Notes: generated from the letters alone by a model not told the origin. Shown: positions 28,061 through 38,586, counted from the stretch's first letter. The stretch is DNA of 64,000 nucleotides from Chrysogorgia sp. JL179-B06 (GCA_035772405.1 JAYKKM010000262.1:601001-665000), one strand, 5' to 3'. Translations and numbers: made by a program.

Positions 28061-29958
28061 GGCTCTTAACTGTGAAGAAAAGCATCTTATAGGTATCTTT
28101 AGGCGGGGGTTAGGGTTGGACCTTTGTTGTTTTGATGTTGGTGCAGGTGTATTAAGGCATGGCTCTTAACTGTGAAGAAAAGCATCTTATAGGTATCTTT
28201 AGGCGGGGGTTAGGGTTGGACCTTTGTTGTTTTGATGTTGGTGCAGGTGTATTAAGGCATGGCTCTTAACTGTGAAGAAAAGCATCTTATAGGTATCTTT
28301 AGGCGGGGGTTAGGGTTGGACCTTTGTTGTTTTGATGTTGGTGCAGGTGTATTAAGGCATGGCTCTTAACTGTGAAGAAAAGCATCTTATAGGTATCTTT
28401 AGGCGGGGGTTAGGGTTGGACCTTTGTTGTTTTGATGTTGGTGCAGGTGTATTAAGGCATGGCTCTTAACTGTGAAGAAAAGCATCTTATAGGTATCTTT
28501 AGGCGGGGGTTAGGGTTGGATCTTTGTTGTTTTGATGTTGGTGCAGGTGTATTAAGGCATGGCTCTTAACTGTGAAGAAAAGCATCTTATAGGTATCTTT
28601 AGGCGGGGGTTAGGGTTGGACCTTTGTTGTTTTGATGTTGGTGCAGGTGTATTAAGGCATGGCTCTTAACTGTGAAGAAAAGCATCTTATAGGTATCTTT
28701 AGGCGGGGGTTAGGGTTGGACCTTTGTTGTTTTGATGTTGGTGCAGGTGTATTAAGGCATGGCTCTTAACTGTGAAGAAAAGCATCTTATAGGTATCTTT
28801 AGGCGGGGGTTAGGGTTGGACCTTTGTTGTTTTGATGTTGGTGCAGGTGTATTAAGGCATGGCTCTTAACTGTGAAGAAAAGCATCTTATAGGTATCTTT
28901 AGGCGGGGGTTAGGGTTGGACCTTTGTTGTTTTGATGTTGGTGCAGGTGTATTAAGGCATGGCTCTTAACTGTGAAGAAAAGCATCTTATAGGTATCTTT
29001 AGGCGGGGGTTAGGGTTGGACCTTTGTTGTTTTGATGTTGGTGCAGGTGTATTAAGGCATGGCTCTTAACTGTGAAGAAAAGCATCTTATAGGTATCTTT
29101 AGGCCGGGGTTAGGGTTGGACCTTTGTTGTTTTGATGTTGGTGCAGGTGTATTAAGGCATGGCTCTTAACTGTGAAGAAAAGCATCTTATAGGTATCTTT
29201 AGGCGGGGGTTAGGGTTGGACCTTTGTTGTTTTGATGTTGGTGCAGGTGTATTAAGGCATGGCTCTTAACTGTGAAGAAAAGATTCTTATAGGTATCTTT
29301 AGGCGGGGGTTAGGGTTGGACCTTTGTTGTTTTGATGTTGGTGCAGGTGTATTAAGGCATGGCTCTTAACTGTGAAGAAAAGCATCTTATAGGTATCTTT
29401 AGGCGGGGGTTAGGGTTGGACCTTTGTTGTTTTGATGTTGGTGCAGGTGTATTAAGGCATGGCTCTTAACTGTGAAGAAAAGCATCTTATAGGTATCTTT
29501 AGGCGGGGGTTAGGGTTGGACCTTTGTTGTTTTGATGTTGGTGCAGGTGTATTAAGGCATGGCTCTTAACTGTGAAGAAAAGCATCTTATAGGTATCTTT
29601 AGGCCGGGGTTAGGGTTGGACCTTTGTTGTTTTGATGTTGGTGCAGGTGTATTAAGGCATGGCTCTTAACTGTGAAGAAAAGCATCTTATAGGTATCTTT
29701 AGGCGGGGGTTAGGGTTGGACCTTTGTTGTTTTGATGTTGGTGCAGGTGTATTAAGGCATGGCTCTTAACTGTGAAGAAAAGCATCTTATAGGTATCTTT
29801 AGGCGGGGGTTAGGGTTGGACCTTTGTTGTTTTGATGTTGGTGCAGGTGTATTAAGGCATGGCTCTTAACTGTGAAGAAAAGCATCTTATAGGTATCTTT
29901 AGGCGGGGGTTAGGGTTGGACCTTTGTTGTTTTGATGTTGGTGCAGGTGTATTAAGGC

Positions 29959-30046
29959 TCTTGACTTCGACACTGAAATTTCCTATTTCATTGGTAAGTC
30001 AAACTTACCAAACATATTTAGGAATTATACAATCTTGCAACTTAGC
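29959..30046. other. Satellite-to-unique-DNA junction
   Basis: The last monomer stops within its gtattaaggc segment and the sequence changes abruptly to tcttgacttcgacact. No target duplication or gene is seen in the 88 bp before the next mobile element. Confidence 0.7.
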
Positions 30047-30540
30047 TTAAAGGGGTAGTAAGACCGAAAATCGTCTATCCAATTTTTATTTGATCTATTA
30101 GTACTAAAAAAATGAGGAAGAATAGCGTTCTTACTTAGTCAATATCTTATGTTGTTCCAGAGATATTGACGTTTTTGAAAGATGCAAATGACCTTATGAC
30201 GTCATCTACTCCAAAATTTAAACTAAAGGAAATCTCTAAAATGAAAAATGTATCAAGCATTAACTATACACAGTGCAGTGTACCATTCTTAGTAGCATAC
30301 ATCTGGAACGTTTTAGCACGATCTAGCTGCTATCTCCAAAGATATTCCTCATTTTTAGAATTTGAGTGGAGTAGATGACGTCATCAGGAATCTCATTTAC
30401 AGCTTTTAAAAACTGAAATATTTCTGGAACAAGATAAAGACATTGACAAAGTAAGAGCGCTATTCTTGCTTATTTCGAATACACTTCTAGATAAAGCCCA
30501 AATTGGGAAAAATGAGTTTTGCGTCTTACTGGAACTTTAA
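30047..30540. mobile_element. TTAA-flanked foldback element (non-autonomous)
   Basis: TTAA at 30,047-30,050 and at 30,537-30,540 brackets 486 bp whose two halves are diverged inverted repeats of roughly 200 bp. The left end (aggggtagtaagacc) pairs with the reverse complement of the right end (agttccagtaagacg). The arms also share gttccaga and atgacgtcatctactcca in inverted orientation. There is no coding capacity. A TTAA target is used by piggyBac and Kolobok families; the sequence does not say which transposase moves this element. Confidence 0.75.
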
Positions 30541-30630
30541 TAAACTTGATCAATATTTGCATACAATTACGCTGTTTAATTGTTTAAATTATATATATTC
30601 GCGTGCCTCAAGAATGTTTTAAGTTTTAGA

Positions 30631-30778
30631 TGTGTGAAGTCGATAGTCCAGGTTGTTGTAGTCTTGAGAAAGACTATTGTTGACTCTGAAGATGACCGCC
30701 GCTTAGGCCGTCGAAACGTCAGTCGCCAACAATAGTCTTTCTCAAGACTACAACAACCTGGACGATCAACTTCACACA
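30631..30778. repeat. Perfect-armed hairpin with hammerhead-like core
   Basis: Arms of about 52 bp (30,631-30,682 and 30,727-30,778) are nearly perfectly complementary and enclose a 44-bp core. The core reads ctgaaga, then an imperfect stem (gaccgcc/ggccgtc), then gaaacgtc. That order resembles the CUGANGA - stem II - GAAA - GUC order of hammerhead ribozymes known from Penelope-like elements, but an extra U follows CUGAAGA. The hairpin is certain; ribozyme identity is a low-confidence suggestion. Confidence 0.6.
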
Positions 30779-31394
30779 TATAATGTGGCCTTAAGTATTG
30801 TTTAAAACACGTGCTGCGAGTGTTTTGAACAGCTTCAAAAACGAACCTCTTGGGACTTCCAACAATAGTGTTAATTCATTCAATTTCGAGACCTGTCAGT
30901 AATTTGACGAAAATTTGAATGTCGTTTTTGCTGCAGAAGAATAAAATTCTACAACAGTCAACACTTCGCGTTTAAGAGCGGGTTCAAGAATCTTCAAAGA
31001 CATACAAATGGTTGGAATGGAACAAGTCAGGAACCTGTTTTGTCGAGAAAGGTTTTGTGCCGTTCTTTATAATACTATTTTAACGAAGAGCATACAGATA
31101 AATCAAGAGGCTTCAAGTAGCTTTGATTTTGACTTTACATCTCACACCAATAAGGAAGGTACGCTTTCAAATTTGTCAGCAATGTTATAAAGTTATGATG
31201 TTCATGTATGTTTGTCCTGACTTATTCATTGTACATATTATATATCGTATCATATCGTTAGGTTTCTTGTTAGGTGGTTTTCTCTAGTAAATTCAAAAAT
31301 ATAGGCAGGTAGCTCATTGAAGTTTGCTTGAATATTTTTGCTTTCTCGTTGAAGTTCTCGTACTAGGATGACAATTTTATATAAAATGTCATGT
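30779..31394. other. Intergenic stretch, nothing recognised
   Basis: AT-rich DNA without a convincing reading frame. One 60-codon open frame at 31,008-31,190 has no recognisable domain and is not called. Confidence 0.5.
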
Positions 31395-31428
31395 TCATTA
31401 GTATTCTTTATATAAAGAATACTAATGA
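31395..31428. repeat. 34-bp perfect palindrome
   Basis: The palindrome is centred on tttatataaa with 17-bp arms and no spacer. It could be a hairpin left by excision or a simple inverted repeat. No function is evident. Confidence 0.9.
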
Positions 31429-31642
31429 TGGTAAACTAATTCAACCCCGCATTCCCCTGGGACAAATTTCAAAACCACCCCCAGGCATTCAAGCATGATA
31501 ATATTTTATCAGATGTAAAGCGCCAACACGTGATTGATTTGCCACGTCATTGGATTACTTGCTTACGGATTCTCATTGAGGGAATTAATCTGGGATTTAA
31601 TTGTTGTTCTTCGTTAAGCAATGGTCATTCGGTCATTGCCCG

Positions 31643-32640
31643 TGCGCAGGAGAGATAACCACGCGGTCTAAATTGGGAAAATCTGTGTTATTTTAACGGT
31701 AATTAAATACTTCGAATCCCGAATACTGCCGCGCTGAAAAAAACGAGAAAAGTGCCTTCAAATTGCAGGATAAACACTTTCACAGAATCAAAAATTGAAT
31801 ACACATGTTTTAATGCATGTCCATGTTTTAAAGTGCACCTAACCCCAAAAATGATAATACTATGTTTGAAAGGGTAGTTAAAATGATGAAGAATGGCACT
31901 AACAGTTCTTCGATATCTATTTTCGTTCTTGAGGTATTCAGTTATATGTGATATGTTAATGAGGCATAGGATGACGTCATAACAGGCAAACAACGTTGTT
32001 GCAATTCTAAAATTTGTGTATATCTTCAAAGTCATCTAACGAAATTACTTGAAACTTTACACGTGGATGCATACTACCAAACTAAAGAACATGGTTCAAG
32101 TTATGTTGTCACCATAGTAACAGATTAGCTTCCAAACCTCTCCGTTTCCATACAGAAATCTTCATTTTCTGTCGTCGCAAGCAACGTTTTCGATTTCAAA
32201 CTTGGGTATTGCATTGCAAAAGTTATCGAGAACTGCCAATCTCAACATGTTCTGCATTTGAGAGAATACACATTATTTTGTTTTAGAGACTAGGAGGTCT
32301 GGAAGCTAATCTGTTACTATGGTGACAACATAACTTGAACCATGTTCTTTCGTTTGGTAGTATGCATCCACGTGCAAAGTTTCAAGTAATTTCGTTGGAT
32401 AACTTTGAAGATATACACAAATTTTCGAATGGCAACAACGTTGTTTGCCTGCTATGACGTCATCATGTGCCTCATTAACATATCACATATAACTGAATAC
32501 CTCAAGAACGAAAATAGATATCGAAGAACTTTTAGTGCCATTCTTCATCATTTTAAGTGCCCTTTCAAACATAGCATTATCATTTTTGGGGTTAGGTGCA
32601 CTTTAACGAAAAACGTGCATGTATAATAATACTTAGACCA
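31643..32640. repeat. Dispersed repeat R3, copy 1, split by a foldback element
   Basis: 31,643-31,831 and the sequence after 32,606 match 45,353-45,600 with moderate divergence; both contain gctgaaaaaaacgagaaaag. The copy here is interrupted by the element at 31,832-32,602, whereas the copy at 45 kb is uninterrupted. This gives an empty-site comparison. Confidence 0.8.
31828..32606. mobile_element. TTAA-flanked foldback element, 771 bp, with empty-site paralogue
   Basis: TTAA at 31,828-31,831 and at 32,603-32,606 brackets inverted repeats of roughly 300 bp. The termini read agtgcacctaacccc and its reverse complement. Both arms contain a tgacgtcat site and translate to similar but meaningless peptides on opposite strands, which explains the two mirror-image open frames here. 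The paralogous R3 copy keeps a single TTAA at 45,559-45,562, so the target site and both element ends are directly supported. Confidence 0.88.
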
Positions 32641-32689
32641 TACTTATTGGCAATTTGTATTCTTCAGGGTTATGTATTAAATATTACTC

Positions 32690-33599
32690 CCAAATAAGTA
32701 TGTATGCTGATGACACTGTGACATAATGTTTCTGGTTCCGAGCTTTGTAAGATTGAAGAGATTAAACAGAGTGTAACAATGGGTAATAGACAACAGGATG
32801 GTATTAAAGGTTCTTGTGTTTGGCATCAAACAAAAGCTTGCAAGTGTGTCATCTTTTAATGTTAAGATGCACAGTAAGGCCATTGAACGGGTTTCAAAAT
32901 TTAATTTCTTCTACCAAAAGAGAGAGCGCGAACGGACTATAAAAGTCCGATACGAGGCGCCGCCCTCTTAGATTAAAATATATCCATAATCCATGTAAAA
33001 TATGTTCTATGTCATAGAGGCTCTATGACAGGGACAGTCGCGTACCAGTGTCCAGATGCACGGCCAATCTGTATCAAAAGTAGAAACAACTACACTAGAT
33101 AATATCTGCTTCACAAAGTTCTTAATTGACATAGAACTGGTGAAACTACTTGGATTTTATTAATTTGCAGACAAAGTTCCATAATTTTGACTACGCGGTT
33201 AAAATATGAGGCTTGGAAAGTTCTTGTTTTACAAAGTGGAGTTTTAAGGTTGGCAAAGTTTTGGCTCAGCCAGCTGGTGCGGCCTTGAAAAACAAACGTA
33301 ACAAATTCGTGGACATTTAAGTCAGTATGCCCATGTAGGGACTTGAAGAAGAAAACTAGGTATTTGAGTTCTCTATCGTAGCACAATTGAAGTAAGGCTC
33401 TTGTGTTTGGAACAAAACAAAAGCTTGCAAGTCATGTGTCATCTTTTAATAAGATACACAGTAAGGCCATATTGAACGAGTTTCAAAATTTAATTACCTA
33501 GGAGTACATGTTGATGTAGTGTATAGTAAGGCAAACAAATGCCTAGGTTTGCTCACTCGAATCAGGTCATGTCTTACACTTAAGGCATCCAAGTGTGTT
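32690..33599 (+). pseudogene. LINE reverse transcriptase remnant, 5' part
   Basis: Conceptual translation shows the reverse-transcriptase catalytic motif YADDT at 32,703-32,717, followed after a stop and frameshift by SELCKIEEIKQSV. It continues as VFGIKQKLASVSSF near 32,820, then YLGVHVD and KANKCLGLLTRIRSC near 33,500-33,580. This order is that of the palm and thumb of non-LTR retrotransposon ORF2. About 100 bp (32,812-32,912) are repeated at 33,400-33,500, so the region is rearranged or built from two copies. Stops and frameshifts make it non-functional. Confidence 0.78.
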
Positions 33600-33739
33600 G
33601 GTGAATTTTCCTTCACCATAAATCCTTAGAACATGTAGTTTAATCGAGTGAAATGCCAAATATTACCTGTAATATACCCAGAATATTATCCCGGTATTAC
33701 CACCACTATATATATACAGAACTCGTAGGCTAGGCTCTC

Positions 33740-33825
33740 GGCAACGGCTTCCGTATAGCTCAGTGGTCAGAGCACTGCAGCACTAGCATCGCAGGGTCGC
33801 GGGTTCAATTCCAGCCGGAAGGCCT
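33740..33825 (+). tRNA. tRNA-like pseudogene / SINE head
   Basis: An A box and a B box are spaced as in tRNA genes. The T arm has one mismatch, and the anticodon arm can form only ctgc/gcag around a 12-nt loop, which is incompatible with decoding. It is best read as the Pol III promoter of a SINE. Confidence 0.5.
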
Positions 33826-34267
33826 TAATGAAGTTGCATTTTTCGCAACTGGTCCCGGTTTTATGGGGCGCCGTTTGTTTCAATAATACTTCTGTCACAT
33901 ATATAAAACTTAGGATCACTAATATAAAACTTCCATACACATATATACAACTTATTCGCAAATATAAAACTTCTCTTACTAAATATAATACTTCTTCGCA
34001 AATATATAAAACTTCTCTTACTAAATATAATACTTCTTCGCAAATATAAAACTTCCATACACATAATATATACAACTTATTCGCAAATATAAAACTTCTC
34101 TTACTAAATATAATACTTCTTCGCAAATATATAAAACTTCTCTTACTAAATATAATACTTCTTCGCAAATATAAAACTTCGTCGCAAATATAAAACTTGT
34201 TGCGCAACAAGAGCCCGCAATATCTGATCGATTATAGGATCCATTACATCAAGTACTGCAACATGCC

Positions 34268-34772
34268 TTGCCTAGTTGCCTTACCCATGTTTTCAACATG
34301 GCCGATGAAGACGAAACTGTTCTAGACGAATTTACGACATTTCTCTCTCGGTTGCCTCAGCTTTGCGAACAATTGCGGTTAAATCAATTTACTCAAGAAT
34401 TGGAAATTGCTGATAATTTGCTTGCAGCTTCGGAGCGGGTATGTTCTTGGGGTGTTCTTTTTCTTTTTCTGTTTGAATGTCGCGAGGATGACATTTCTCA
34501 TGAAATAGTAGAGAAACTGCAAACACTTCGTGGTCATGTATGAACAATTCACAAGACGCTACATGGATGTTGTTCAAAACCTCCAAGAACAAGATACGGA
34601 CAACAGATTTCGCTGTAAAAACGAACTGAATAATGGTGAAAACTTAAGAGGGAGACCACGATTTCGTGTTACAAAAGCACAAATAGAAAGCCTTCGAGAA
34701 ATTGGTTTTTCGCCGTCGATTCAGTGTGAACCTGACTGCTGTTTGGGCAGACGATACGCTTCGACTTTATAA
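34268..34772 (+). pseudogene. Transposase 5' fragment, frameshifted copy (left arm)
   Basis: This is the left-arm copy of the gene seen at 35,366-35,830. The frame that begins near MADEDETVLDEF is broken near 34,530, where gtggtcatgtatg replaces ttggtcaatatg of the other arm, and it continues in a second frame. It also lacks about 70 bp present in the right arm after the RGRPRFRVTKAQ segment. It is not functional. Confidence 0.75.
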
Positions 34773-35365
34773 AACTACTATTTTCTATGGCGCTATTCTA
34801 TTTTAAATATGTTGTAGAGAATTTAATGCTCTTCCTAACGGTAGTAGTCGCTTAACTCGATCGTGCCTAAGGAAGATTCACGCGAACGTTAAACATGAAC
34901 GGCGCTTCAAGTATCGAGCAACGGCGCTATAATTGGTATAGTGTACTAATTTGTTATTTCCGACTAACTCATATAAAATTACTATTTTCTCGGGCGCTAT
35001 TCTATACGATTTTTTTAAATTTACACATGTTGAGTTACGTGACTGGACCAGGCCTAAGAAAGATTCACGCGAACGTTAAACATGACCGGCTTTTGTTTTA
35101 AAATAGTAATTTTATTTGAGTTAGTCGGAAATAACAAATTACACTATACCAATTATAGCGCCGTTGCTCGATACTTGAAGCGCCGTTCATGTTTAACGTT
35201 CGCGTGAATCTTCCTTAGGCACGATCGAGTCAAGCGACTACTAGTACTTTTATAAAGTCGAAGCGTATCGTCTGCCCAAACAGCAGTCAGGTTCACACGG
35301 ATGGCTACCCGCTGAATCGACGGCTGGATCGAAGGCTGAATCGACGGCTGAATCGACGGCGTACT

Positions 35366-35830
35366 TCACAGTGGTATTTTAGTCCACGAAAAACCAATTT
35401 CTCGAAGGCTTTCTATTTGTGCTTTTGTAACACGAAATCGTGGTCTTCCTCTTAAGTTTTCACCATTATTCAGTTCGTTTTGACAGCGAAATCTGTTGTC
35501 CGTATCTTGTTCTTGGAGGTTTTGAACAACATCCATGTAGCGTCTTGTGAATTGTTCATATTGACCAAGAAGTGTTTGCAGTTTCTCTACTATTTCATGA
35601 GAAATGTCATCCTCGCGACATTCAAACAGAAAAAGAAAAAGAACACCCCAAGAACATACCCGCTCCGAAGCTGCAAGCAAATTATCAGCAATTTCCAATT
35701 CTTGAGTAAATTGATTTAACCGCAATTGTTCGCAAAGCTGAGGCAACCGAGAGAGAAATGTCGTAAATTCGTCTAGAACAGTTTCGTCTTCATCGGCCAT
35801 GTTGAAAACATGGGTAAGGCAACTAGGCAA
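35366..35830 (-). CDS. N-terminal fragment of a transposase-like protein (right arm)
   Basis: 154 codons are open. The likely start is the internal Met of MADEDETVL. The chain is acidic and helical, then basic (RGRPRFRVTKAQIESLREIG), and stops at FSWTKIPL. From memory of the family, the basic segment precedes a resolvase-like helix-turn-helix and an integrase (rve) catalytic domain in a widespread cnidarian and fish transposase. Here both are missing. The frame ends just where the helix-turn-helix would begin, next to a short tandem of gccgtcgattca units, so it is a truncated captured 5' exon. It may be untranslated, or may make a regulatory fragment. Confidence 0.5.
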   Translation of the reverse strand: MPSCLTHVFNMADEDETVLDEFTTFLSRLPQLCEQLRLNQFTQELEIADNLLAASERVCSWGVLFLFLFECREDDISHEIVEKLQTLLGQYEQFTRRYMDVVQNLQEQDTDNRFRCQNELNNGENLRGRPRFRVTKAQIESLREIGFSWTKIPL

Positions 35831-36290
35831 GGCATGTTGCAGTACTTGATGTAATGGATCCTATAATCGATCAGATATTGCGGGCTCTTGTTGCGCAACA
35901 AGTTTTATATTTGCGAAGAAGTATTATATTTGCGAAGAAGTATTATATTTAGTAAGAGAAGTTTTATATATTTGCGAAGAAGTATTATATTTAGTAAGAG
36001 AAGTTTTATATTTGCGAATAAGTTGCATATATTATGTGTATGGAAGTTTTATATTTACGAAGAAGTATTATATTTAGTAAGAGAAGTTTTATATATTTGC
36101 GAAGAAGTATTATATTTAGTAAGAGAAGTTTTCATGCGAATAAGTTGTATATATGTGTATGGAAGTTTTATATTAGTGATCCTAAGTTTTATATATGTAT
36201 TATTGAAACAAACGGCGCCCCATACGGTTTGGTCTTAAAATGTATATATTCCAACACTCGAAATTTTCCTTAACCATAAACCCTTAGAAC

Positions 36291-36762
36291 AAGTGTGTTT
36301 ATGACTGTTTGATTCTGCAGACTCTCACTTATGCAGATACTGCATGGGGTGAACTCTCAGTCGCGTGTAGCGACAATTTACAGAAACTGCTAAATCGAGC
36401 AGCTCGTATATTATAGCGAGACGAGACAATTCACGCGCGAGGCTTCGCGCGAGACATTTTGGGATGGTCGGATTAAAAGACAATCAGAGGAAGAAATAAA
36501 TGTGTTCTAGTCTCTTTAAGTGTTTGCATGTTGTGGTTCCTAAATATCTTAGTGAATATTTTATTAGAAATAGTAGTTTATCCATTCATATAGTACTAGA
36601 AGGAGAAATTATATCCATCTCCCCAAACCTAAGTTAAGTTTTGGGAAATGTATTTTTAGATACTCTGGAACATTATTGTTTAACTCTCTACCGTCAAAAA
36701 TTAAAACATCTACTACATTGTTATATTTTAAGAGCTTTATTAGAAAGCATGATTTTTAAGTA
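36291..36762 (+). pseudogene. LINE ORF2 3' end remnant
   Basis: Translation continues the LINE interrupted at 33,599: TYADTAWGELS and LQKLLNRAARIL, then, after stops and frame changes, VPKYLSEYFIRNSS, LPKPKLSFGKCIFRYSG and FNSLPSKIK, ending FKSFIRKHDF and a stop at about 36,760. This order is the usual C terminus of jockey/CR1-type ORF2 proteins. Several stops show decay. Confidence 0.8.
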
Positions 36763-36884
36763 TAATAATTAGTTAATATATTTTTTGTAATTTTGTATGA
36801 TATATTGTACAGGGTCCCTCTTCATGGATACCAGCTTCGGCTGAATGGGCTACCCTGTCAAAATAAAGTTTACCATACATACCA

Positions 36885-37340
36885 TTAACTAGAAATACGA
36901 ATCCGCAATAATCCCCTCGCTCGCCTTTTCTACCACTACCCCACCACCCCACCCCTAGAGTTTCTTTTCCCCATCCATGGTCGTCCCCAGTGCCCAGACC
37001 GCGTCTGTCGATAACAAATCCCGAAAGGCCGGTTCGTCGTACGTAGATTTTGAACGTTATCTCGGTCAATATTTACTCTATTTCAATTCTGAAAACAGTT
37101 TTGGAATTACCTTCTAAATACATAACATACATGTCTATATATATTACGAGAACGTGCATACCCTTCGTAAAAACGGTTTATGTACTTAGAAATTAGTCGG
37201 CGATCAGGCACGATTCGTCGCCGTATTATTTTGAACGTTATCGCGATCAATATTTAACCGTTGAAAACAGTTTTGGAATTAGCTAGTCTAAATACATAAC
37301 ATACGTGTCTATATATATTATGAGAACGTGCCGCATCGCG
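36885..37340 (-). repeat. Dispersed repeat R1, copies 1 and 1b
   Basis: 36,885-37,205 matches, in inverse orientation, 40,690-40,985 and (partly) 44,019-44,185; shared strings include cttcgtaaaaacggtttatg. A partial tandem copy follows at 37,200-37,340 (gaacgttatcgcgatcaatattta). No coding sense is seen. The rest up to 37,650 holds a TA run and an 18-bp C tract beside tacaaaattttacccgtacg, which recurs at about 45,660-45,735 (repeat R2). Confidence 0.75.
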
Positions 37341-37654
37341 TTGTCTTGCCCAAATATTGTCTGATTCAAACGGATCACCCAAGACGACTTTTTACTTCCT
37401 TATAAGAGATGACCTAACATTTTATATATATATATAAACTTTCGGTGAGAAATGGATCCCGCGCGAGATTATTTGCCGCTGCGAGATTATCACCCTCGCT
37501 TCGTGCTTTCGAGGAGATAATGACGTCATCATTTATTCGAGAAAGTTAGGCTCAGCCCCCCCCCCCCCCCCCCTACAAAATTTTACCCGTACGCCTATGA
37601 CGGAAAATATGAATAGATAAAGACACTAAAACATATTCTGGAGCTAGGTAATTG

Positions 37655-38586
37655 TAGCCAGCTGTTTACTGCCAAGAACTATAGACTTCGACGGCCATTT
37701 GATATTCGTTTTATTCGGTTTATTCGCCGTTTGGTTTGTAATACCATTACTGAATAACAAATTATTTTTTTACGTTTGGCAGTTTTAGATGCATTTCACA
37801 AGAGGGAAATTCAAAAAATGACGCGAGAGATAACCCGGGTCCCCTAATAGCGCTCCGTCGAGATGACGTCAGTACCGATGTTTGTCCGCTTTTACCCATA
37901 ATTCTTGCGGCAATAAGAAAAGAAATAGCTCATTTGCAATCATTTGTGAGTCAAATTTGGTTTGTTTGTCCGCTTTTTGAGCTATTAATAGCAGCCAGAC
38001 CTCTACGCTATTAAACTCGAGTCTTCAGCGTTCGCGTTAGCCCCCTGTAATCTAAAAAACGCTCAATAAGGAGAGAGATAATTATTACATGATTGAGTCG
38101 TTTTCCTTTGATGTACGACGGCATGTATACAGCATACAACCCTATGAATATTTATTAGATAAGAAATGAAGAAAAAACTAGGAAAATCTTTGTCGAGGTG
38201 GAAAAATGGACAAAACTTTGTGAGAAAACCTCCTCAATCATGAAATAAGTCAATTAATTACCTCGAACATCGGTCGGGATGTACCGATGCGATATACAGC
38301 GGTCGTCGGGGTTGTATATAGCATACATCCCTCGTTCTCGGTAATTAACTCTTACATATTTGTATGATTGTGTTTTCCGCCAACTGTGCTATTATTTTTA
38401 TGGTAATAGTGAAGAAGGAAAGACTCAATAAAGACATTCTAATACCAGGTAATTGTTATACCATCTGTTTATTTCGAAGGCTTGATAACATGTAGACGAC
38501 GCTGGAAAGCACTAGAACACGAATGAATAACAACTAAAACAGCTGAATCTTTCTCGTTAATATCTGATTGGCGACTGCGACTAAAG
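37655..38586 (+). promoter_or_regulatory. Upstream region of the fibrinogen-related gene (duplicated at 47 kb)
   Basis: Blocks of this region, including cagctgtttactgcc, gagataacccg and gaaggaaagactcaataaag, recur in the same order at 47,186-47,787, directly before a copy of the first codons. That makes it the probable promoter and 5' untranslated region. Two stretches here (about 37,850-38,010 and 38,041-38,340) are absent from the 47-kb copy. No clear TATA box can be tied to the start. Confidence 0.55.

Larger units (their letters stand above)
1..29958 (+). repeat. 100-bp satellite DNA array with telomere-like core
   Basis: About 300 head-to-tail copies of a 100-bp monomer fill the left half of the window and run off its left edge. 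The phase is exact: the motif aggtatctttaggc recurs at 1, 101, 201 and so on. Each unit contains GGGGGTTAGGGTTGG, that is, a vertebrate/cnidarian-type telomere hexamer set in G runs that could form a two-tier G-quadruplex. Copies differ by recurrent single-base variants (ttatgg, cttgactg, catcgt, gcatctt) and by G-run length changes. The array ends within a monomer at about 29,958, where unique DNA begins. Short open frames of 61-95 codons arise only where a 99-bp or 96-bp unit preserves frame and are not genes. Centromeric, pericentromeric or subtelomeric identity cannot be decided from sequence alone. Confidence 0.98.
33856..36230. mobile_element. 2.36-kb palindromic DNA transposon with 6-bp target duplication (IS3EU-like?)
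   Basis: cggttt at 33,856-33,861 and 36,225-36,230 flanks an element running from 33,862 to 36,224. Its termini are exact inverted repeats starting tatggggcgccgtttg. The inverted arms are about 1.12 kb each, around a spacer of about 110 bp near 35,000-35,100. Subterminal DNA is a minisatellite of tataaaactt-type units, which creates misleading open frames. Each arm carries the 5' part of the same gene, so the element is a tail-to-tail non-autonomous derivative. A 6-bp duplication and an integrase-family gene would fit the IS3EU superfamily; that assignment is inference. Confidence 0.8.
33600..36290 (+). mobile_element. tRNA-derived SINE-like insert in the LINE (itself split by a DNA transposon)
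   Basis: The LINE reading frame breaks after aagtgtgtt (33,591-33,599) and resumes with the same 9 bp at 36,291-36,299, a target-site duplication. Within the insert, 33,740-33,825 has a Pol III A box (tagctcagtggtcagagc) and a B box (gggttcaattcc) with a 6-bp acceptor-like pairing (cttccg/cggaag). The anticodon arm is abnormal, so this is not a working tRNA. The insert's two ends share a diverged direct repeat (gaattttcctt...ccttagaac). The rest of the interval is the palindromic element described separately. Confidence 0.6.

Noticed and set aside
1..29958. CRISPR-like array
   Set aside because: The repeats are directly joined with no unique spacers, and the genome is eukaryotic.
1..29958. 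True telomere
   Set aside because: TTAGGG appears once per 100-bp unit, not in tandem, and the array grades into interspersed DNA on the right.
31703..32626. Two similar proteins on opposite strands (110 and 73 codons)
   Set aside because: They are mirror images produced by the arms of the foldback element; no domain or start support.
33740..33825. Functional tRNA gene
   Set aside because: The anticodon arm cannot form a 7-nt loop and the acceptor pairing is only 6 bp; better explained as a SINE head.
33767..36273. Open frames rich in YLRRSIIFSKRSF
   Set aside because: They are translations of the tataaaactt subterminal minisatellite in the palindromic transposon.
36773..37069. 98-codon minus-strand frame
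   Set aside because: It lies across dispersed repeat R1, is glycine-rich by composition, and has no domain.
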